DNA of 64,000 bases from Phycisphaerales bacterium (lineage in GTDB: Bacteria > Planctomycetota > Phycisphaerae > Phycisphaerales > UBA1924): the NCBI GenBank assembly GCA_016699835.1, contig CP064987.1, forward strand, positions 1,426,001-1,490,000, in the 5' to 3' direction. Below, piece by piece: positions 27,280 to 36,830 of this stretch. Position numbers and translations under genes: made by a program. The notes beneath the pieces were generated by a model that saw only the letters and a list, made by a program, of their open reading frames with translations, was not told where the DNA came from and did not search any database. The first letter of the stretch is position 1; each line of letters begins with the position of its first letter.

Positions 27280-28872
27280 ATGCCCGACCTCGTCCGCATC
27301 CGCCGAGCGCTCCTCTCTGTCAGCGACAAATCCGGCATCGTTGCGCTCGCCCGCGTCCTCATTGAACGCGGCACGGAGATCATCTCGACCGGTGGCACCG
27401 CCGACCTCCTCGCCCGAGAGGGTCTGAAGGTCACACCTATCGACCAAGTCACGGGCTTCCCCGAGATGCTCGACGGCCGCGTCAAGACGCTCCACCCCAA
27501 GATCCATGGCGGGCTTCTCGGCCGGCGCGACCTGCCCTCGCATGCCGAGCAGATGCGTGCCCACGACATCAGGCCCATCGACCTGCTCTGCGTGAATCTC
27601 TACCCGTTCGAGAGCACCATCGCCAAGCCGGGCTGCACACGCGAGGACGCGATCGAGAACATCGACATCGGCGGACCCGCGATGATCCGCTCGGCCTCCA
27701 AGAACGCCGCCGACGTCGCGGTCGTCACCTCGCCCGAGCAGTACGACGCGCTCATCCGCGAACTGAAGTCGCACGACGGCTCGACGACGCTCGAGTTCCG
27801 CGCCTCGCTCGCCGCCCAGGCCTTCGCCCACACCGCGCGATACGACGCCGCGATCGCGCAGTATCTCGCCCCCGATACCGATCCGGACTCGATCTCGCTC
27901 ACACTCTCCCTTGCCTCGACGCTGCGCTATGGCGAGAACCCGCACCAGGCCGCCGCGCTGTATCGCGAGGCCCACTCGAGCGGAGATGGCACGATCCCCG
28001 GCGCGCGTCAACTGCACGGGAAGGAACTCAGTTACAACAACATCCTCGATGCCGCCGCCGCCCTCGATCTCGCCTGGTCCCTTGCGGGCGCCTTTCCGAT
28101 TCGTCCCGGCGCGAGCGTCATCAAGCACACCAACCCCTGCGGGAGCGCCGTCGCCGACACGCCCGAGCAGGCCGTCATGGAGGCGATCGCGGGCGATCCC
28201 CTCGCGGCGTACGGCGGGATCCTCGCGCTCAATGTCGAACTCACGGCCGCGGTCGCCGAGCGGCTCGCGGACAAGTCGATCTTTCTCGAGGTTGTCGCGG
28301 CTCCATCTTTCGCGCCCGACGCCGTCGCCATACTCAAGGAGCGCAGCGCCAACATCCGCCTCCTCGCCACTGGTCCCACCCCGACCACCGGCGTCGCGCG
28401 CCAACTCCGCTCGGTATCCGGCGGAATGCTCGTCCAGGACGCCGATCTCCGCCTCACGCCACACGCCGAGTTTGTCCACCGCGCCGGGCCCAAGCCCACG
28501 CCCGCCCAGATCGACGCGGCCCGGTTCATGGAGCCGGTGACGCGGCAACTCCTCAGCAATGCCGTCGCCATCGGTGGGCCATCGCCCGACGCCGCGGGTG
28601 CGTTCCGCCTCTTCGGCGCCGGCGCCGGGCAGATGGACCGCGTCGCCTCATGCCGCATCGCCGTCCAAAAAGCCGGCACGAACGCCCAGAACGCCGTTGC
28701 TTTCAGCGACGCCTTCTTCCCCTTCCCCGATGGCCCGAAGATCCTGATCGACGCCGGCGTGACGACCCTGGTCCACCCGGGCGGCTCCAAGCGCGACGCC
28801 GAGACCTTTGAACTCTGCGAGGCACGGGGCATCACCTGTCTGACCACCGGCATCCGGCATTTCCGCCATTAG
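27280..28872 (+). CDS. purH: Bifunctional AICAR transformylase / IMP cyclohydrolase
   Basis: 530 residues, full length. The IMP cyclohydrolase domain (about 1-150) shows IRRALLSVSDKSGIVALARV, STGGTADLL, and GRVKTLHPKIHGGLLGRRD. The AICAR transformylase domain (about 200-528) has RYGENPHQAAALY, the catalytic lysine-histidine in ASVIKHTNPCGSA, and GAGAGQMDRVASCRIAVQKA. It carries out the last two steps of purine synthesis to IMP. It lies 42 bases after the propeller lipoprotein gene, so co-transcription is likely, although the two have no evident functional link. Confidence 0.97.
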   Translation: MPDLVRIRRALLSVSDKSGIVALARVLIERGTEIISTGGTADLLAREGLKVTPIDQVTGFPEMLDGRVKTLHPKIHGGLLGRRDLPSHAEQMRAHDIRPIDLLCVNLYPFESTIAKPGCTREDAIENIDIGGPAMIRSASKNAADVAVVTSPEQYDALIRELKSHDGSTTLEFRASLAAQAFAHTARYDAAIAQYLAPDTDPDSISLTLSLASTLRYGENPHQAAALYREAHSSGDGTIPGARQLHGKELSYNNILDAAAALDLAWSLAGAFPIRPGASVIKHTNPCGSAVADTPEQAVMEAIAGDPLAAYGGILALNVELTAAVAERLADKSIFLEVVAAPSFAPDAVAILKERSANIRLLATGPTPTTGVARQLRSVSGGMLVQDADLRLTPHAEFVHRAGPKPTPAQIDAARFMEPVTRQLLSNAVAIGGPSPDAAGAFRLFGAGAGQMDRVASCRIAVQKAGTNAQNAVAFSDAFFPFPDGPKILIDAGVTTLVHPGGSKRDAETFELCEARGITCLTTGIRHFRH

Positions 28873-28937
28873 CCCACCCGCCCCCAACTCCCGAGGAACG
28901 CCGGTCTTTGCCCGAGAACGCGAGTCTTCGCACAACT

Positions 28938-28980
28938 CCAACCAAATCGGATTGATTGGTTGGCCGATGTTCGCTAACAA
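28938..28980 (+). promoter_or_regulatory. Hairpin and possible promoter before the HNH gene
   Basis: CCAACC-AAATC and GATT-GGTTGG (28938-28963) form a near-perfect stem with one bulged A. The 3' arm overlaps a possible -35 TTGATT (28952-28957) that is 17 bases from TAACAA (28975-28980). The hairpin could also end purH transcription, but it has no T run. Confidence 0.35.
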
Positions 28981-29025
28981 TCTACTCCGTGAGCGGGTGC
29001 TCGTGCCCGCCCATGAGGGATTCCG

Positions 29026-29814
29026 ATGCGTCCACGCCACGGTGGAGACATCACCCGGCCGGTCCGTCGCCGCGAAGACTTCGACCTTTGCGACGATCAC
29101 GCCGGCCCATCGCTCGTCGCCGCCCTCTCGGGCAGCGCCGGTGATCCTCCCGCCCTGGCCTCCAGGGTCCTGGTTCTCAATCGCCATTATGTCGCCATCC
29201 GCGTGATCTCGGCGCGGCGGGCCTTCTGCCTGCTCATGCGCGAGATCGCCGAGATCATCCACGTCGAGCAGACACCCGCCCGCACTGACGACGCTGGTGC
29301 CGTCATCGAGGGGACCGAGAGCACCCGATTCATCAACTACGACTTTGCCACCTGGGCGGACATGGCCTCGCTCCAGCAGGAGTTCGAGCGCGATCGCCAC
29401 GACTGGGTCCGGACGCCCCGCCTCGAGATCGCCGTCCCCCGCATCATCCGCCTCCTCGGCTACGACCGCTTCCCCGAGCAGATCGTCAAACTCAACCGCC
29501 GCAACCTCTTCGCGCGTGATCGCAATCACTGCCAGTACTGCGGCAAGCACTTTCCCACGAGCGACCTCTCCATCGACCACGTCCTCCCTCGAACCCAGGG
29601 CGGCGGCGACAGTTGGGAGAACCTCGTCTGCGCCTGCATCCGCTGCAACGCGAAGAAGGGCGGGCGCACGCCCGAGCAGGCCTCGATGAAACTCATCCGC
29701 CGCCCCGAGCGCCCCAAGCGAAGCCCCGTGATCGCGCTCCGCCTGGGGAACGAGAAGTACCGCTCGTGGAAGGCCTTCCTCGACCACGCCTACTGGGACG
29801 TGGAACTCCGATAA
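29026..29814 (+). CDS. HNH endonuclease-domain protein
   Basis: 262 residues. The C-terminal half is an HNH nuclease with zinc-binding cysteines and catalytic His: RNHCQYCGKHFPTSDLSIDH, then VLPRTQGGGDSWENLVCACI, and RCNAKKGG. The N-terminal half (VLVLNRHYVAIRVISARRAF) is the conserved partner region seen in a widespread stand-alone HNH family. Their cellular role is unknown; there is no nearby intron, intein or restriction gene that would mark it as homing or defence. GAGGGA lies eight bases before the ATG. Confidence 0.88.
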   Translation: MRPRHGGDITRPVRRREDFDLCDDHAGPSLVAALSGSAGDPPALASRVLVLNRHYVAIRVISARRAFCLLMREIAEIIHVEQTPARTDDAGAVIEGTESTRFINYDFATWADMASLQQEFERDRHDWVRTPRLEIAVPRIIRLLGYDRFPEQIVKLNRRNLFARDRNHCQYCGKHFPTSDLSIDHVLPRTQGGGDSWENLVCACIRCNAKKGGRTPEQASMKLIRRPERPKRSPVIALRLGNEKYRSWKAFLDHAYWDVELR

Positions 29815-29963
29815 GTCGCTTGGAGTTCGAAGCGCGTGGTACTGCACGCACACGTCTCGTTGCCCTCCGACTACATCCATCACGATCGTCCGGAAATCTC
29901 CGCTCTCTCGCCGAGTCGCTCAGGCCTACACGTTCCGGCACGCGTGTTGTTTCCCCGTGATGC

Positions 29964-30422
29964 GTGTCCACCACATCGCCCAAACTTGTCGCCTTTGCCG
30001 GAGTCGTCTCCATTTCGATCCTGACGATTGCCGGCTGCGCCCACTCCACAAGCAGCGCGTTCGCACCGCGGCAGGCCGTTCAACGGTCCCAGGCCGAACT
30101 CGTCTTTGCCGGGCCCGATGTCCAGGACAATCAGTCCCTCGAGGACACTTACGCGACGCTGTGGTACGCCCGGCGAGACGACACGCTCGGCGCGCCGCCC
30201 CCGGGCGATCCCACAAGCACCCTGCTCTTTCCCCCGGCCCCAGCGCCGAGCCTGAGCGACGCGCGTCGGCTCTTCCTCTACACCCACTCCCCGGACACCT
30301 ACATCTACTTCGACGATCGCCACGATCATCATCGCCGCGATCGAGAGTATCGACGCCCCACCACTCCACGTCGACCGGGCTATCCCAGCCATCCAGGCTC
30401 GTACCCCTCGCGTCGCTGGTGA
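29964..30422 (+). CDS. Small lipoprotein, Arg/Tyr/His-rich C-terminus
   Basis: 152 residues from a GTG start. The signal peptide ends ISILTIAGCAHST (lipobox cysteine near residue 25). The rest has no recognised domain; the tail from about residue 118 is rich in Asp, His, Arg, Tyr and Pro (DDRHDHHRRDREYRRP) and is probably disordered, perhaps metal- or polyanion-binding. No neighbour suggests a role. It converges on the fibro-slime genes. Confidence 0.65.
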   Translation: MSTTSPKLVAFAGVVSISILTIAGCAHSTSSAFAPRQAVQRSQAELVFAGPDVQDNQSLEDTYATLWYARRDDTLGAPPPGDPTSTLLFPPAPAPSLSDARRLFLYTHSPDTYIYFDDRHDHHRRDREYRRPTTPRRPGYPSHPGSYPSRRW

Positions 30423-30440
30423 GCACGACGACCACCAACA

Positions 30441-30480
30441 CAAGAAAACGACGCCGGGCGAAGGTTCGCGCCGGCGTCGT
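30441..30480 (-). terminator. Intrinsic terminator of the fibro-slime operon
   Basis: ACGACGCCGG (30448-30457) and CCGGCGTCGT (30471-30480) form a perfect 10-bp stem, with an inner GCGAA/TTCGC pair. On the minus strand it is followed by TTTTC, so it ends transcription coming from the right, about 200 bases past the 30678 gene. The rest of 30481-30677 shows nothing else. Confidence 0.6.
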
Positions 30481-30677
30481 GACACACTCGAAATCACGCA
30501 CTCCAAAAGTCAACGCCCGGGCGGCCTACACAGCCAACCCGGGCGTGGAACTCGTTGCGCGTCGCCGGCCAACCCCCCGGTCGCACGCCCTCCCGCCCCC
30601 ATCGGGCTCTCCCTCACTCCCCATCACATGGAGGCTTGGGTCAGGCGTGGCGCCGACGACGCGCCCTTGGACCGAGT

Positions 30678-31625
30678 TCAGTCGAACAGAGCCGTGGTTT
30701 CGGGCTTGTCGACGCTTCGAAGCACGAGGGTCGTGTCGATGCGGAAGTTGGACTGCGTGCGGTGACGCTCGGCGAAGAAGAAGTTCAACTTGTACTTGTG
30801 CCCGTCCTTGAGCCAGTTGAGCCGGTCGAGCTCGATCGTCTGGCTGACCGCGGAGTGCACGCCACCGATGTCGATCACCAGCTTCCCGTCGATGAAGACC
30901 CACACGTCGTCGTCACCGGTGAAGGTGAAGGTGTGCCCGGCGCCGCGCTGGTAGACGAAGTCGCTCGCCAGCTCATAGGTGAAGTGGAAGTTCTTGCTGT
31001 CGCCGTTGCTGTTGCCCATGAGTTCGCCGTTGACCGGGAAGAACCCGCCGCGGCCCGAGTACGTCGCGTCGGTGCGGTCGCTGAAGGTGTAGATCGGCGT
31101 CCCCGACTGGCGAACCAGCGTGATAGCGAGCGGCTTGGAGACATTCACGCCGGACGTGTCGCGGAACCACTGACCAAACTGGCTGTCGGTGCTCGCGATC
31201 GCTCCGCCCGTGCTCGACGCGATCGAGCCCGCCGTGTCGCCGTCACGCTTGTCGATGTACGTGCGCGTCGGGATGATGTTCCGACCCTGCGAGTCGCGAT
31301 AGTTCGAAGAGAGCTTGTACCCGGCGCTCGCCTTCACGGGCTTGTTGTCGGCGTCCAGCGTGTCCTGGACCATCCCGACGTAGTGCCCGAAGCCGCTCGA
31401 GGGCCGGCGCTCGAAGTCGGTGTGCCCGCCGGAGACCGAACGCTCCTTGAAGTCACGCACGACGCCCGTGAGCGTCAGCGTCGCGGGGAGGTCCGAGTAC
31501 CGGTCGTTCGACGTCCCCTCGCCCGACGCGGTCGCCCGCTCGGGAGTCATCGCGAGGCCCGCCGCCAGGCAGAGCATCAACGCAAACGGGGCACCCTTCC
31601 GAAATGCATTCACAAAGTTCGCCAT
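30678..31625 (-). CDS. Secreted fibro-slime (PA14-like) domain protein 1
   Basis: 315 residues. A Sec signal peptide (FALMLCLAAGLAMTPERATA, cut near residue 34) is followed by a fibro-slime domain: LTGVVRDFKERSVSGGHTDF at its start, GQWFRDTSGVN in the middle, RGGFFPVNGELMGN, and the hallmark TGDDDVWVFIDGKLVIDIGG. It ends with FFFAERHRTQSNFRIDTTL. In Myxococcus and Dictyostelium-like proteins, this domain occurs in secreted or fibrous, carbohydrate-binding surface proteins. It is one of three tandem paralogues of nearly the same length. GGAAGGAG lies nine bases before the ATG. Confidence 0.88.
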   Translation of the reverse strand: MANFVNAFRKGAPFALMLCLAAGLAMTPERATASGEGTSNDRYSDLPATLTLTGVVRDFKERSVSGGHTDFERRPSSGFGHYVGMVQDTLDADNKPVKASAGYKLSSNYRDSQGRNIIPTRTYIDKRDGDTAGSIASSTGGAIASTDSQFGQWFRDTSGVNVSKPLAITLVRQSGTPIYTFSDRTDATYSGRGGFFPVNGELMGNSNGDSKNFHFTYELASDFVYQRGAGHTFTFTGDDDVWVFIDGKLVIDIGGVHSAVSQTIELDRLNWLKDGHKYKLNFFFAERHRTQSNFRIDTTLVLRSVDKPETTALFD

Positions 31626-31920
31626 AGTCCTTCACTCCTTCCGGGGGTCCCCGGGCAAGACGTGTCATGCATCCCCCGGGCCACGCAGCACCGAAGGCTC
31701 ACTGAGGAAGGTCAAATACACCCGCTCTGGCGTCAACCCATCGGGGTGACTTTCCTTGACCGCCCGTCCGCCTGCAACGACTGGGCAACTCCGGCAGACT
31801 CTGCCGGATGTGCCGGCGTGCCCCATGGTGCGATCACGCACCAGAAACGAAGACCGCGCGACGCCACACGCCGCTCGGTACCAATGTCTCGAAGTTGCGA
31901 GTATCACGGCACCAGGCCGA

Positions 31921-32871
31921 TCACTTCGACGCGACCGACGCCGACTCTTTGGGGACGAGGCGCAGCGTCGTCTCGATCCGGAAGTTCGACTCACTCGTGC
32001 GGCGTTCGGCATGGAAGAGCCGGAGCGTGTACGTCCGCCCGTCCTGGAGACCGCTGAGCCGGTCCAACTCGACCGTCTGCTCGCGACGCGGATGGGGTCC
32101 GCCGAGATCGATCACCAACTTGCCGTCGATGAACACCCACGCGTCGTCGTCACCGACGAACGTGAAGAGATGCCCCTTCCCGCGCTCATAGCGGAACGTG
32201 GTCTCGATCTGCGTCGTGAAGTGGAAGTTCTTTCCCCACGTGCTGTAGTTGCCCATCAACATTCCGTCGATCGGGAAAAACCCGCCGCGAGACGTGTAGG
32301 GCGCGTCGATCGACGAGTCGAAGACGTAGCGATTGGTGCCCCCGACGCGTCGAAGACGGATCTCGATGTCCGTGGCCGCGTTCACACCGGGCACATCGTG
32401 GTACCAGGAATAGAACGACTCGGAGGATTCCACGCGCTTGTCTGTGCACTCGCGCAGTCGCGCCTTGGTGTCGCCGCGATTCTCGTCCGCCGTTCCGGGG
32501 CGAATGTTCTTCCCCGAGCGGCTCTTGGCCTCGCCCACGATCTCCTGGCCCGACACGGTCTTGAGCACGGGCGTGTTGTCGGGACCAAGACGATCCTCGA
32601 CCAGCCCGACCCGGGTCTGCCCGGACCAACGCTCAAAGTCCGGATGCCCGCCTGGATCGTCGTGGGGCTTGAAGTCCCGGATTCTGGCCTTGAGCGTCTG
32701 CTCCGACGGAAGGTCCGAGAACGGATCGACGTTTGCACCCGACGAGTCGTTGGGACTCTTCACGATTTCCGTCTGCTTCGTCGATCCCGGGTCCGCCTCG
32801 ACGGACCATCCCGCCGCCTGGAGTGCGAGGATTGCCAAACCTGCCGCGATGTGCCGTCCGAGTCGATCCAC
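31921..32871 (-). CDS. Secreted fibro-slime (PA14-like) domain protein 2
   Basis: 316 residues. GTG 32871 is preferred because GGGAGGAG lies six bases before it; it gives a signal peptide (HIAAGLAILALQAAGWSVEA). The domain motifs match its neighbours: RIRDFKPHDDPGGHPDFERW, SWYHDVPGVN, RGGFFPIDGMLMGNYSTWGK, and VGDDDAWVFIDGKLVIDLGG, with one V-to-A change in the core. It ends with LFHAERRTSESNFRIETTLR. The 295-base gap to paralogue 1 has no gene; it has a strong ribosome binding site for paralogue 1 and imperfect inverted repeats only. Confidence 0.87.
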   Translation of the reverse strand: MDRLGRHIAAGLAILALQAAGWSVEADPGSTKQTEIVKSPNDSSGANVDPFSDLPSEQTLKARIRDFKPHDDPGGHPDFERWSGQTRVGLVEDRLGPDNTPVLKTVSGQEIVGEAKSRSGKNIRPGTADENRGDTKARLRECTDKRVESSESFYSWYHDVPGVNAATDIEIRLRRVGGTNRYVFDSSIDAPYTSRGGFFPIDGMLMGNYSTWGKNFHFTTQIETTFRYERGKGHLFTFVGDDDAWVFIDGKLVIDLGGPHPRREQTVELDRLSGLQDGRTYTLRLFHAERRTSESNFRIETTLRLVPKESASVASK

Positions 32872-33042
32872 GCCTCGCTCCTCCCAGCGCGATCCACGCG
32901 CCGGGATCGCGTGAAGAGTGTGCCAATCCACTCCCCGCACGTCCACACGAAGGAGACGCCTGTCGGCGATCCCTTGTGCGTCTTGCCCGCAGAGCCGGAT
33001 CGGGTCAACACGGATACTCGAACGAGCGTCCGAGAACCGGGT

Positions 33043-33993
33043 TTAGTCGAACTTGCCCGTCGTCGGCGGCGGGCTCACGCTGCGGAGCATCATCGTCGTT
33101 TCCATCCTGAAGTTCGACTGGTTGGTGTGTCGCTCGGCGTGGAAGACCTTGAGCGTGCACGCCTGCCCGAACTCGAGCCAGTCGAGCCTGGAAAGATCGA
33201 TCGTCTGGGCCTTTGCCGAGTGCAGGCCTCCCAGGTCGATCACCAGTTTTCCGTTGATGAAGACCCACACGTCGTCGTCGCCCGAGAAGGTGAAGACATC
33301 GCCTCGCTGATGGATGAACTCGGCGGTAATCTCGGTGGTGAAGTGGAAGTTCTTTCCCGTCGTCGAGTAGTTGCCGTACAACTCGCCCGTCAGCGGGAAG
33401 AACCCGCCGCGCTCGACGCACTGCGGATCTGTCGCGGAGTCGAAGACGTACTTGTTCGTCCCCGGCTCGCGCTTGAGGCTGAGCGGGACGCTCATGCTCG
33501 CGTTCACGCCGGGCACCTCGCGATACCACTGTGCGAACGAGGCCGCCGATGTGATCCGGGGCGAGGTCTCCACGATCAACTGCGCCGGGCGATCACCCAA
33601 CTCGGCGTTCGCGAGCGCGGGATTGATCGGACGGCCCTGCCGGTCCAGGGCGTCGGTCGACACCGACGAACCCGAGAGACTCCGGAGCACGGGCTTGGCG
33701 TCCTCGCCGAGTTGGGCCTCGACGAGACCAACCCGCATCGGGCCGGCAAAGGCCTCAAAGTCGGGATGCCCGCCCTGCTCCTGCGCGTTCTTGAAGTCCC
33801 GCACAATCGCCGTCACTTTGAGTTCCCGCGGGAGTGCGGCGTACTCATCTGTCGGCGTCCGATCGAGCGTTGGGAGATACGCCGAGCCGCCTTGTGGGGT
33901 CGTTGCCGTCCCATCCGCCGACGGCGCAAACGCCGCCGCCAAAGGCAAACCAGCCACGGCACCAAAGAGCGCAATCATCACACGATTCTTCAT
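33043..33993 (-). CDS. Secreted fibro-slime (PA14-like) domain protein 3
   Basis: 316 residues from ATG 33993 (GGAGG about nine bases upstream). The signal peptide is MIALFGAVAGLPLAAAFA. The domain shows AIVRDFKNAQEQGGHPDFEA, QWYREVPGVN, RGGFFPLTGELYGNYSTTGK and SGDDDVWVFINGKLVIDLGG, ending VFHAERHTNQSNFRMETTMM. It is closer to paralogue 2 than to 1 in the STxGKNFHFTT block. The 298-base gap to murA, which is divergent, has no gene; TATGAT at 34193-34198 may be a -10 for murA. Confidence 0.87.
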   Translation of the reverse strand: MKNRVMIALFGAVAGLPLAAAFAPSADGTATTPQGGSAYLPTLDRTPTDEYAALPRELKVTAIVRDFKNAQEQGGHPDFEAFAGPMRVGLVEAQLGEDAKPVLRSLSGSSVSTDALDRQGRPINPALANAELGDRPAQLIVETSPRITSAASFAQWYREVPGVNASMSVPLSLKREPGTNKYVFDSATDPQCVERGGFFPLTGELYGNYSTTGKNFHFTTEITAEFIHQRGDVFTFSGDDDVWVFINGKLVIDLGGLHSAKAQTIDLSRLDWLEFGQACTLKVFHAERHTNQSNFRMETTMMLRSVSPPPTTGKFD

Positions 33994-34291
33994 GATCAAG
34001 GCCTCCAACGCGTCGATGGTCCCGAGCAGAACCCTCACGTCCCGCGGTCTATCGCGCGCATTCAAAGTGATTCGTCGGTCAGATCACCACTCGGCACAAT
34101 GGGCTGTTTCCCACTCGTCGTTTGGCCCTGCCGGACGTCCGGATCGTGCCGGATGAGCGATCACCGACGCGGCGTGGGCGTGATGCGTCGAACTATGATC
34201 GGACCATGGGCCCGCGGGCTTCTCGGACGCTCACGCACCGACGCTCGCCAAGCCGACATCTCAACGCACCTCAAAGGCATGGAAGCGGCGC

Positions 34292-35743
34292 ATGGACACG
34301 TTCGTCATCGAGGGAGGGCGCAGGCTCTCGGGTCGGGTTCGCATCAACGGGAGCAAGAACGCGGCGTTGCCGATTCTCGCCGCCGCGCTCCTCACGGATC
34401 AGCCCGTCACGTTTCGTGATGTCCCGGATCTCGCCGACATCCGGAACATGGTCCGGCTGTTGGGGCAACTGGGGTGCACGCGGGGCGATCTCCCCGAGGA
34501 CGCCGACGATGCGGCGAAACTCTCGCCGACGCGCCAGGGATCGCTGATCCTCCATTCCACCGACGAATCGCAGTCGCACGCGCGGTACGAGATCGTGCGG
34601 ACGATGCGCGCCAGCATCTGTACGCTCGGGCCCATGATCGCGAAGCGCGGCTTCGCGCGGGTCTCGCTCCCCGGCGGGTGCGCCATCGGCGAGAGGCCCG
34701 TGGACCTTCACCTGCGCGGGTTGGCCGCGTTGGGCGCGGAGATCACGCTGTCATCCGGCGACATCATCGCCAAAGCGCCGCCCGGCGGCCTGCGCGGCGC
34801 GACCGTCTTCCTCGGCGGCACGTTCGGGAGCACCGTCCTGGGCACCGCCAACGTCATGTCCGCCGCCACGCTGGCGAAAGGCACGACCATCATCGAGTCC
34901 GCCGCGTGCGAGCCGGAGATCGTGGACCTCGCACGCCTCCTCCAGAAGATGGGCGCGATCATCCACGGTGCCGGCTCGCCACGCATCATTGTCGAGGGCG
35001 TCGCGGAACTTGGCGGCGCCGACCACGCCGTCATCCCCGATCGCATCGAGGCCGGGACGCTCATCATGGCGGCCGCCATGACCAACGGCGATCTCACGCT
35101 CGACAACTGCCCCATGGACGCGATGCTCTCGGTCAACTTCGTCCTCTCGGCAATCGGCATCCATGTCGAGCCGGTCGAGGGGCTCGCCGCCCACGTGGTC
35201 CCCTCGTCGGCGCGGAGGTCCCCGACGGTCTCCCTGACCAATGGCGTGCACTCGCCGCTCGTCGATGCCGACGATCCACTCCGCAAGACCGTCCGCGTCA
35301 CCTGCGACCGCGTCCTGCGCCCGACCGAGGTCACCACCCAGCCCCATCCCGGATTCCCGACGGATCTGCAGGCGCAACTGATGACGCTGCTCTGCCTGGC
35401 GGACGGCAACTCCATCATCACCGAGCGCATCTTCCCCGATCGATTCCTGCACGTCGCGGAACTCTCGCGGATGGGCGCGAAACTCATCCGCCAGGGGTCC
35501 ACCGTCGTCGTCTCGGGCGTGCGTCAACTCGTCGGCGCGCCCGTGATGGCGAGCGACCTTCGCGCGTCGGCGGGCCTCGTGCTCGCCGGGATGGCCGCCT
35601 CGGGCACGACGGTCGTCAATCGCGTGTATCACCTCGATCGCGGGTACGAACGCCTCGATGATCGCCTTCGCTCGCTGGGCGCGCGCATCACCCGCGTCAA
35701 AGAGGGCGAGGCCCAGGCGGCGGCCGAGACGGTCAGCGTCTGA
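34292..35743 (+). CDS. murA: UDP-N-acetylglucosamine 1-carboxyvinyltransferase
   Basis: 483 residues. It performs the first committed step of peptidoglycan synthesis, adding enolpyruvate to UDP-GlcNAc. Visible landmarks: the K22-N23 pair in RINGSKNAALPIL, the catalytic cysteine C130 in SLPGGCAIGERPVDLH (the residue attacked by fosfomycin), FPTDLQAQLMTLL, and a C-terminal GYERLDDRLRSLGARITRV. It is longer than the common 420 residues because of inserts near 65-90 and 310-340 and a 15-residue tail. Its presence shows that the organism makes peptidoglycan. Confidence 0.96.
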   Translation: MDTFVIEGGRRLSGRVRINGSKNAALPILAAALLTDQPVTFRDVPDLADIRNMVRLLGQLGCTRGDLPEDADDAAKLSPTRQGSLILHSTDESQSHARYEIVRTMRASICTLGPMIAKRGFARVSLPGGCAIGERPVDLHLRGLAALGAEITLSSGDIIAKAPPGGLRGATVFLGGTFGSTVLGTANVMSAATLAKGTTIIESAACEPEIVDLARLLQKMGAIIHGAGSPRIIVEGVAELGGADHAVIPDRIEAGTLIMAAAMTNGDLTLDNCPMDAMLSVNFVLSAIGIHVEPVEGLAAHVVPSSARRSPTVSLTNGVHSPLVDADDPLRKTVRVTCDRVLRPTEVTTQPHPGFPTDLQAQLMTLLCLADGNSIITERIFPDRFLHVAELSRMGAKLIRQGSTVVVSGVRQLVGAPVMASDLRASAGLVLAGMAASGTTVVNRVYHLDRGYERLDDRLRSLGARITRVKEGEAQAAAETVSV

Positions 35744-35899
35744 CGCTCCTTTCGAACGGCGAACGAATCATCTCACGTTCTCAGTGGTGTGCCTATCGAG
35801 CAAGTTCGTGAGGATCGGCGCTACCACATCGTGAAATCGACACAAGCCCTCCCTGACGGTCGGGCTGCTTGCCGATTGATCCACAAGTGTGTTGTTGCG

Positions 35900-36172
35900 T
35901 CAATCCTCGTCGAACCCCGAGTCGACGAGCGCTTTGAGCGACTTGCACGCCGCCGCCGCGTCCTCGCCCTCGGCCTCGATGAGCAGTTCCGACCCCTGCC
36001 CGGCCGCGAGCATCATCATCTGCATGATGGACTTCCCGTCGACCTGGGTGTCTCCCTTGGCGACCTTGATCTCGGCCTTGAAGGTGGAGGCGCGATCGAC
36101 GAACGTCATCGCCGGCCGGGCGTGAAGGCCCAGCCGATTAACGATCTTCGCGATCACCGAGTGCTTGTCCAC
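35900..36172 (-). CDS. ptsH: HPr-family phosphocarrier protein
   Basis: 90 residues from GTG 36172. The phosphorylated histidine H17 is in NRLGLHARPAMTF, and the regulatory serine S48 in DGKSIMQMMM, as in HPr proteins controlled by HPr kinase. It is read after ptsN and hpf in one leftward cluster. With no sugar-specific EII genes nearby, a nitrogen-PTS (NPr-like) or regulatory role is more likely than sugar uptake. The 156 bases beyond the stop, up to murA's end, hold no gene. Confidence 0.9.
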   Translation of the reverse strand: MDKHSVIAKIVNRLGLHARPAMTFVDRASTFKAEIKVAKGDTQVDGKSIMQMMMLAAGQGSELLIEAEGEDAAAACKSLKALVDSGFDED

Positions 36173-36235
36173 CGTTTGTGCCCGTCCGGGCGTCGCACGC
36201 CCCTAAAGACTCCCATGGAACTCGCCCAACCCGCC

Positions 36236-36712
36236 TCAACCGGCCAGATGCTGCTGGTCCGCCTCGTCGAGGAGCGTTCGCACCTCTTCGACCGATCCTG
36301 ACTGCCTGAGGAACCTGCGGAAGGTGTCCTTGCTGAGGTTCTTGAAGATCACCTCCATCGCGTGGAGGTGGTCTTCGGGCCTGTCCTCGGGGGAGAGGAG
36401 CAGGAAGACCGAGTAGACCGGTTGCTTGTCGAGGGAACTGAAGTCCACGCCTCGCGCCGAGAGCCCGATCGCCGCGGCCATTTTCTGCACGCTGCGATGC
36501 TTGACGTGGGGAACAGCGACGCCCTTGCCGAAGCCGGTGGAGCCGCGTTTCTCACGTTCCATGACGCGCGAGACGAGTTCGTCACGGACCTTCGCCGACG
36601 CCGCCCCGGAGGAGACCAGGGCGTCGATGAGTTCGATCACGACACCCTCGCGATCCTGGGCGGTGAGAGACGCGACGATCGCCCCGCTGGGCACGAGTTC
36701 GGTGAGTTTCAT
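36236..36712 (-). CDS. ptsN: PTS EIIA domain protein, PtsN type
   Basis: 158 residues. It is a PTS EIIA (fructose/mannitol/nitrogen-type) domain with the phospho-histidine H69 in GKGVAVPHVKH and EVIFKNLSKDTFRRFLRQ later. Stand-alone proteins of this type are nitrogen-PTS regulators, taking phosphate from an HPr/NPr protein, which is encoded 63 bases downstream. ATG 36712 is preferred; a GTG directly before it adds one residue. Confidence 0.88.
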   Translation of the reverse strand: MKLTELVPSGAIVASLTAQDREGVVIELIDALVSSGAASAKVRDELVSRVMEREKRGSTGFGKGVAVPHVKHRSVQKMAAAIGLSARGVDFSSLDKQPVYSVFLLLSPEDRPEDHLHAMEVIFKNLSKDTFRRFLRQSGSVEEVRTLLDEADQQHLAG

Positions 36713-36830
36713 CACGATTCCAAGGCTCCTGCAAGGGTCCCGGGCGTGCTCGAGTCGAGCGTCCCGGGGATCCGCCGGGCGGCGCGTCCGCCCGGTGGAT
36801 CATGGTCGATGGGTCCCTTTCGGGAAGGTC

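Noticed and set aside
31626..31920. Hairpin terminator between fibro-slime genes 2 and 1
   Set aside because: GGTCAA...TTGACC and GGGTG-like arms are imperfect and far apart, with no T run.
34100..34291. Small gene before murA
   Set aside because: Short open frames exist but have no ribosome binding site, and their composition matches non-coding frames.
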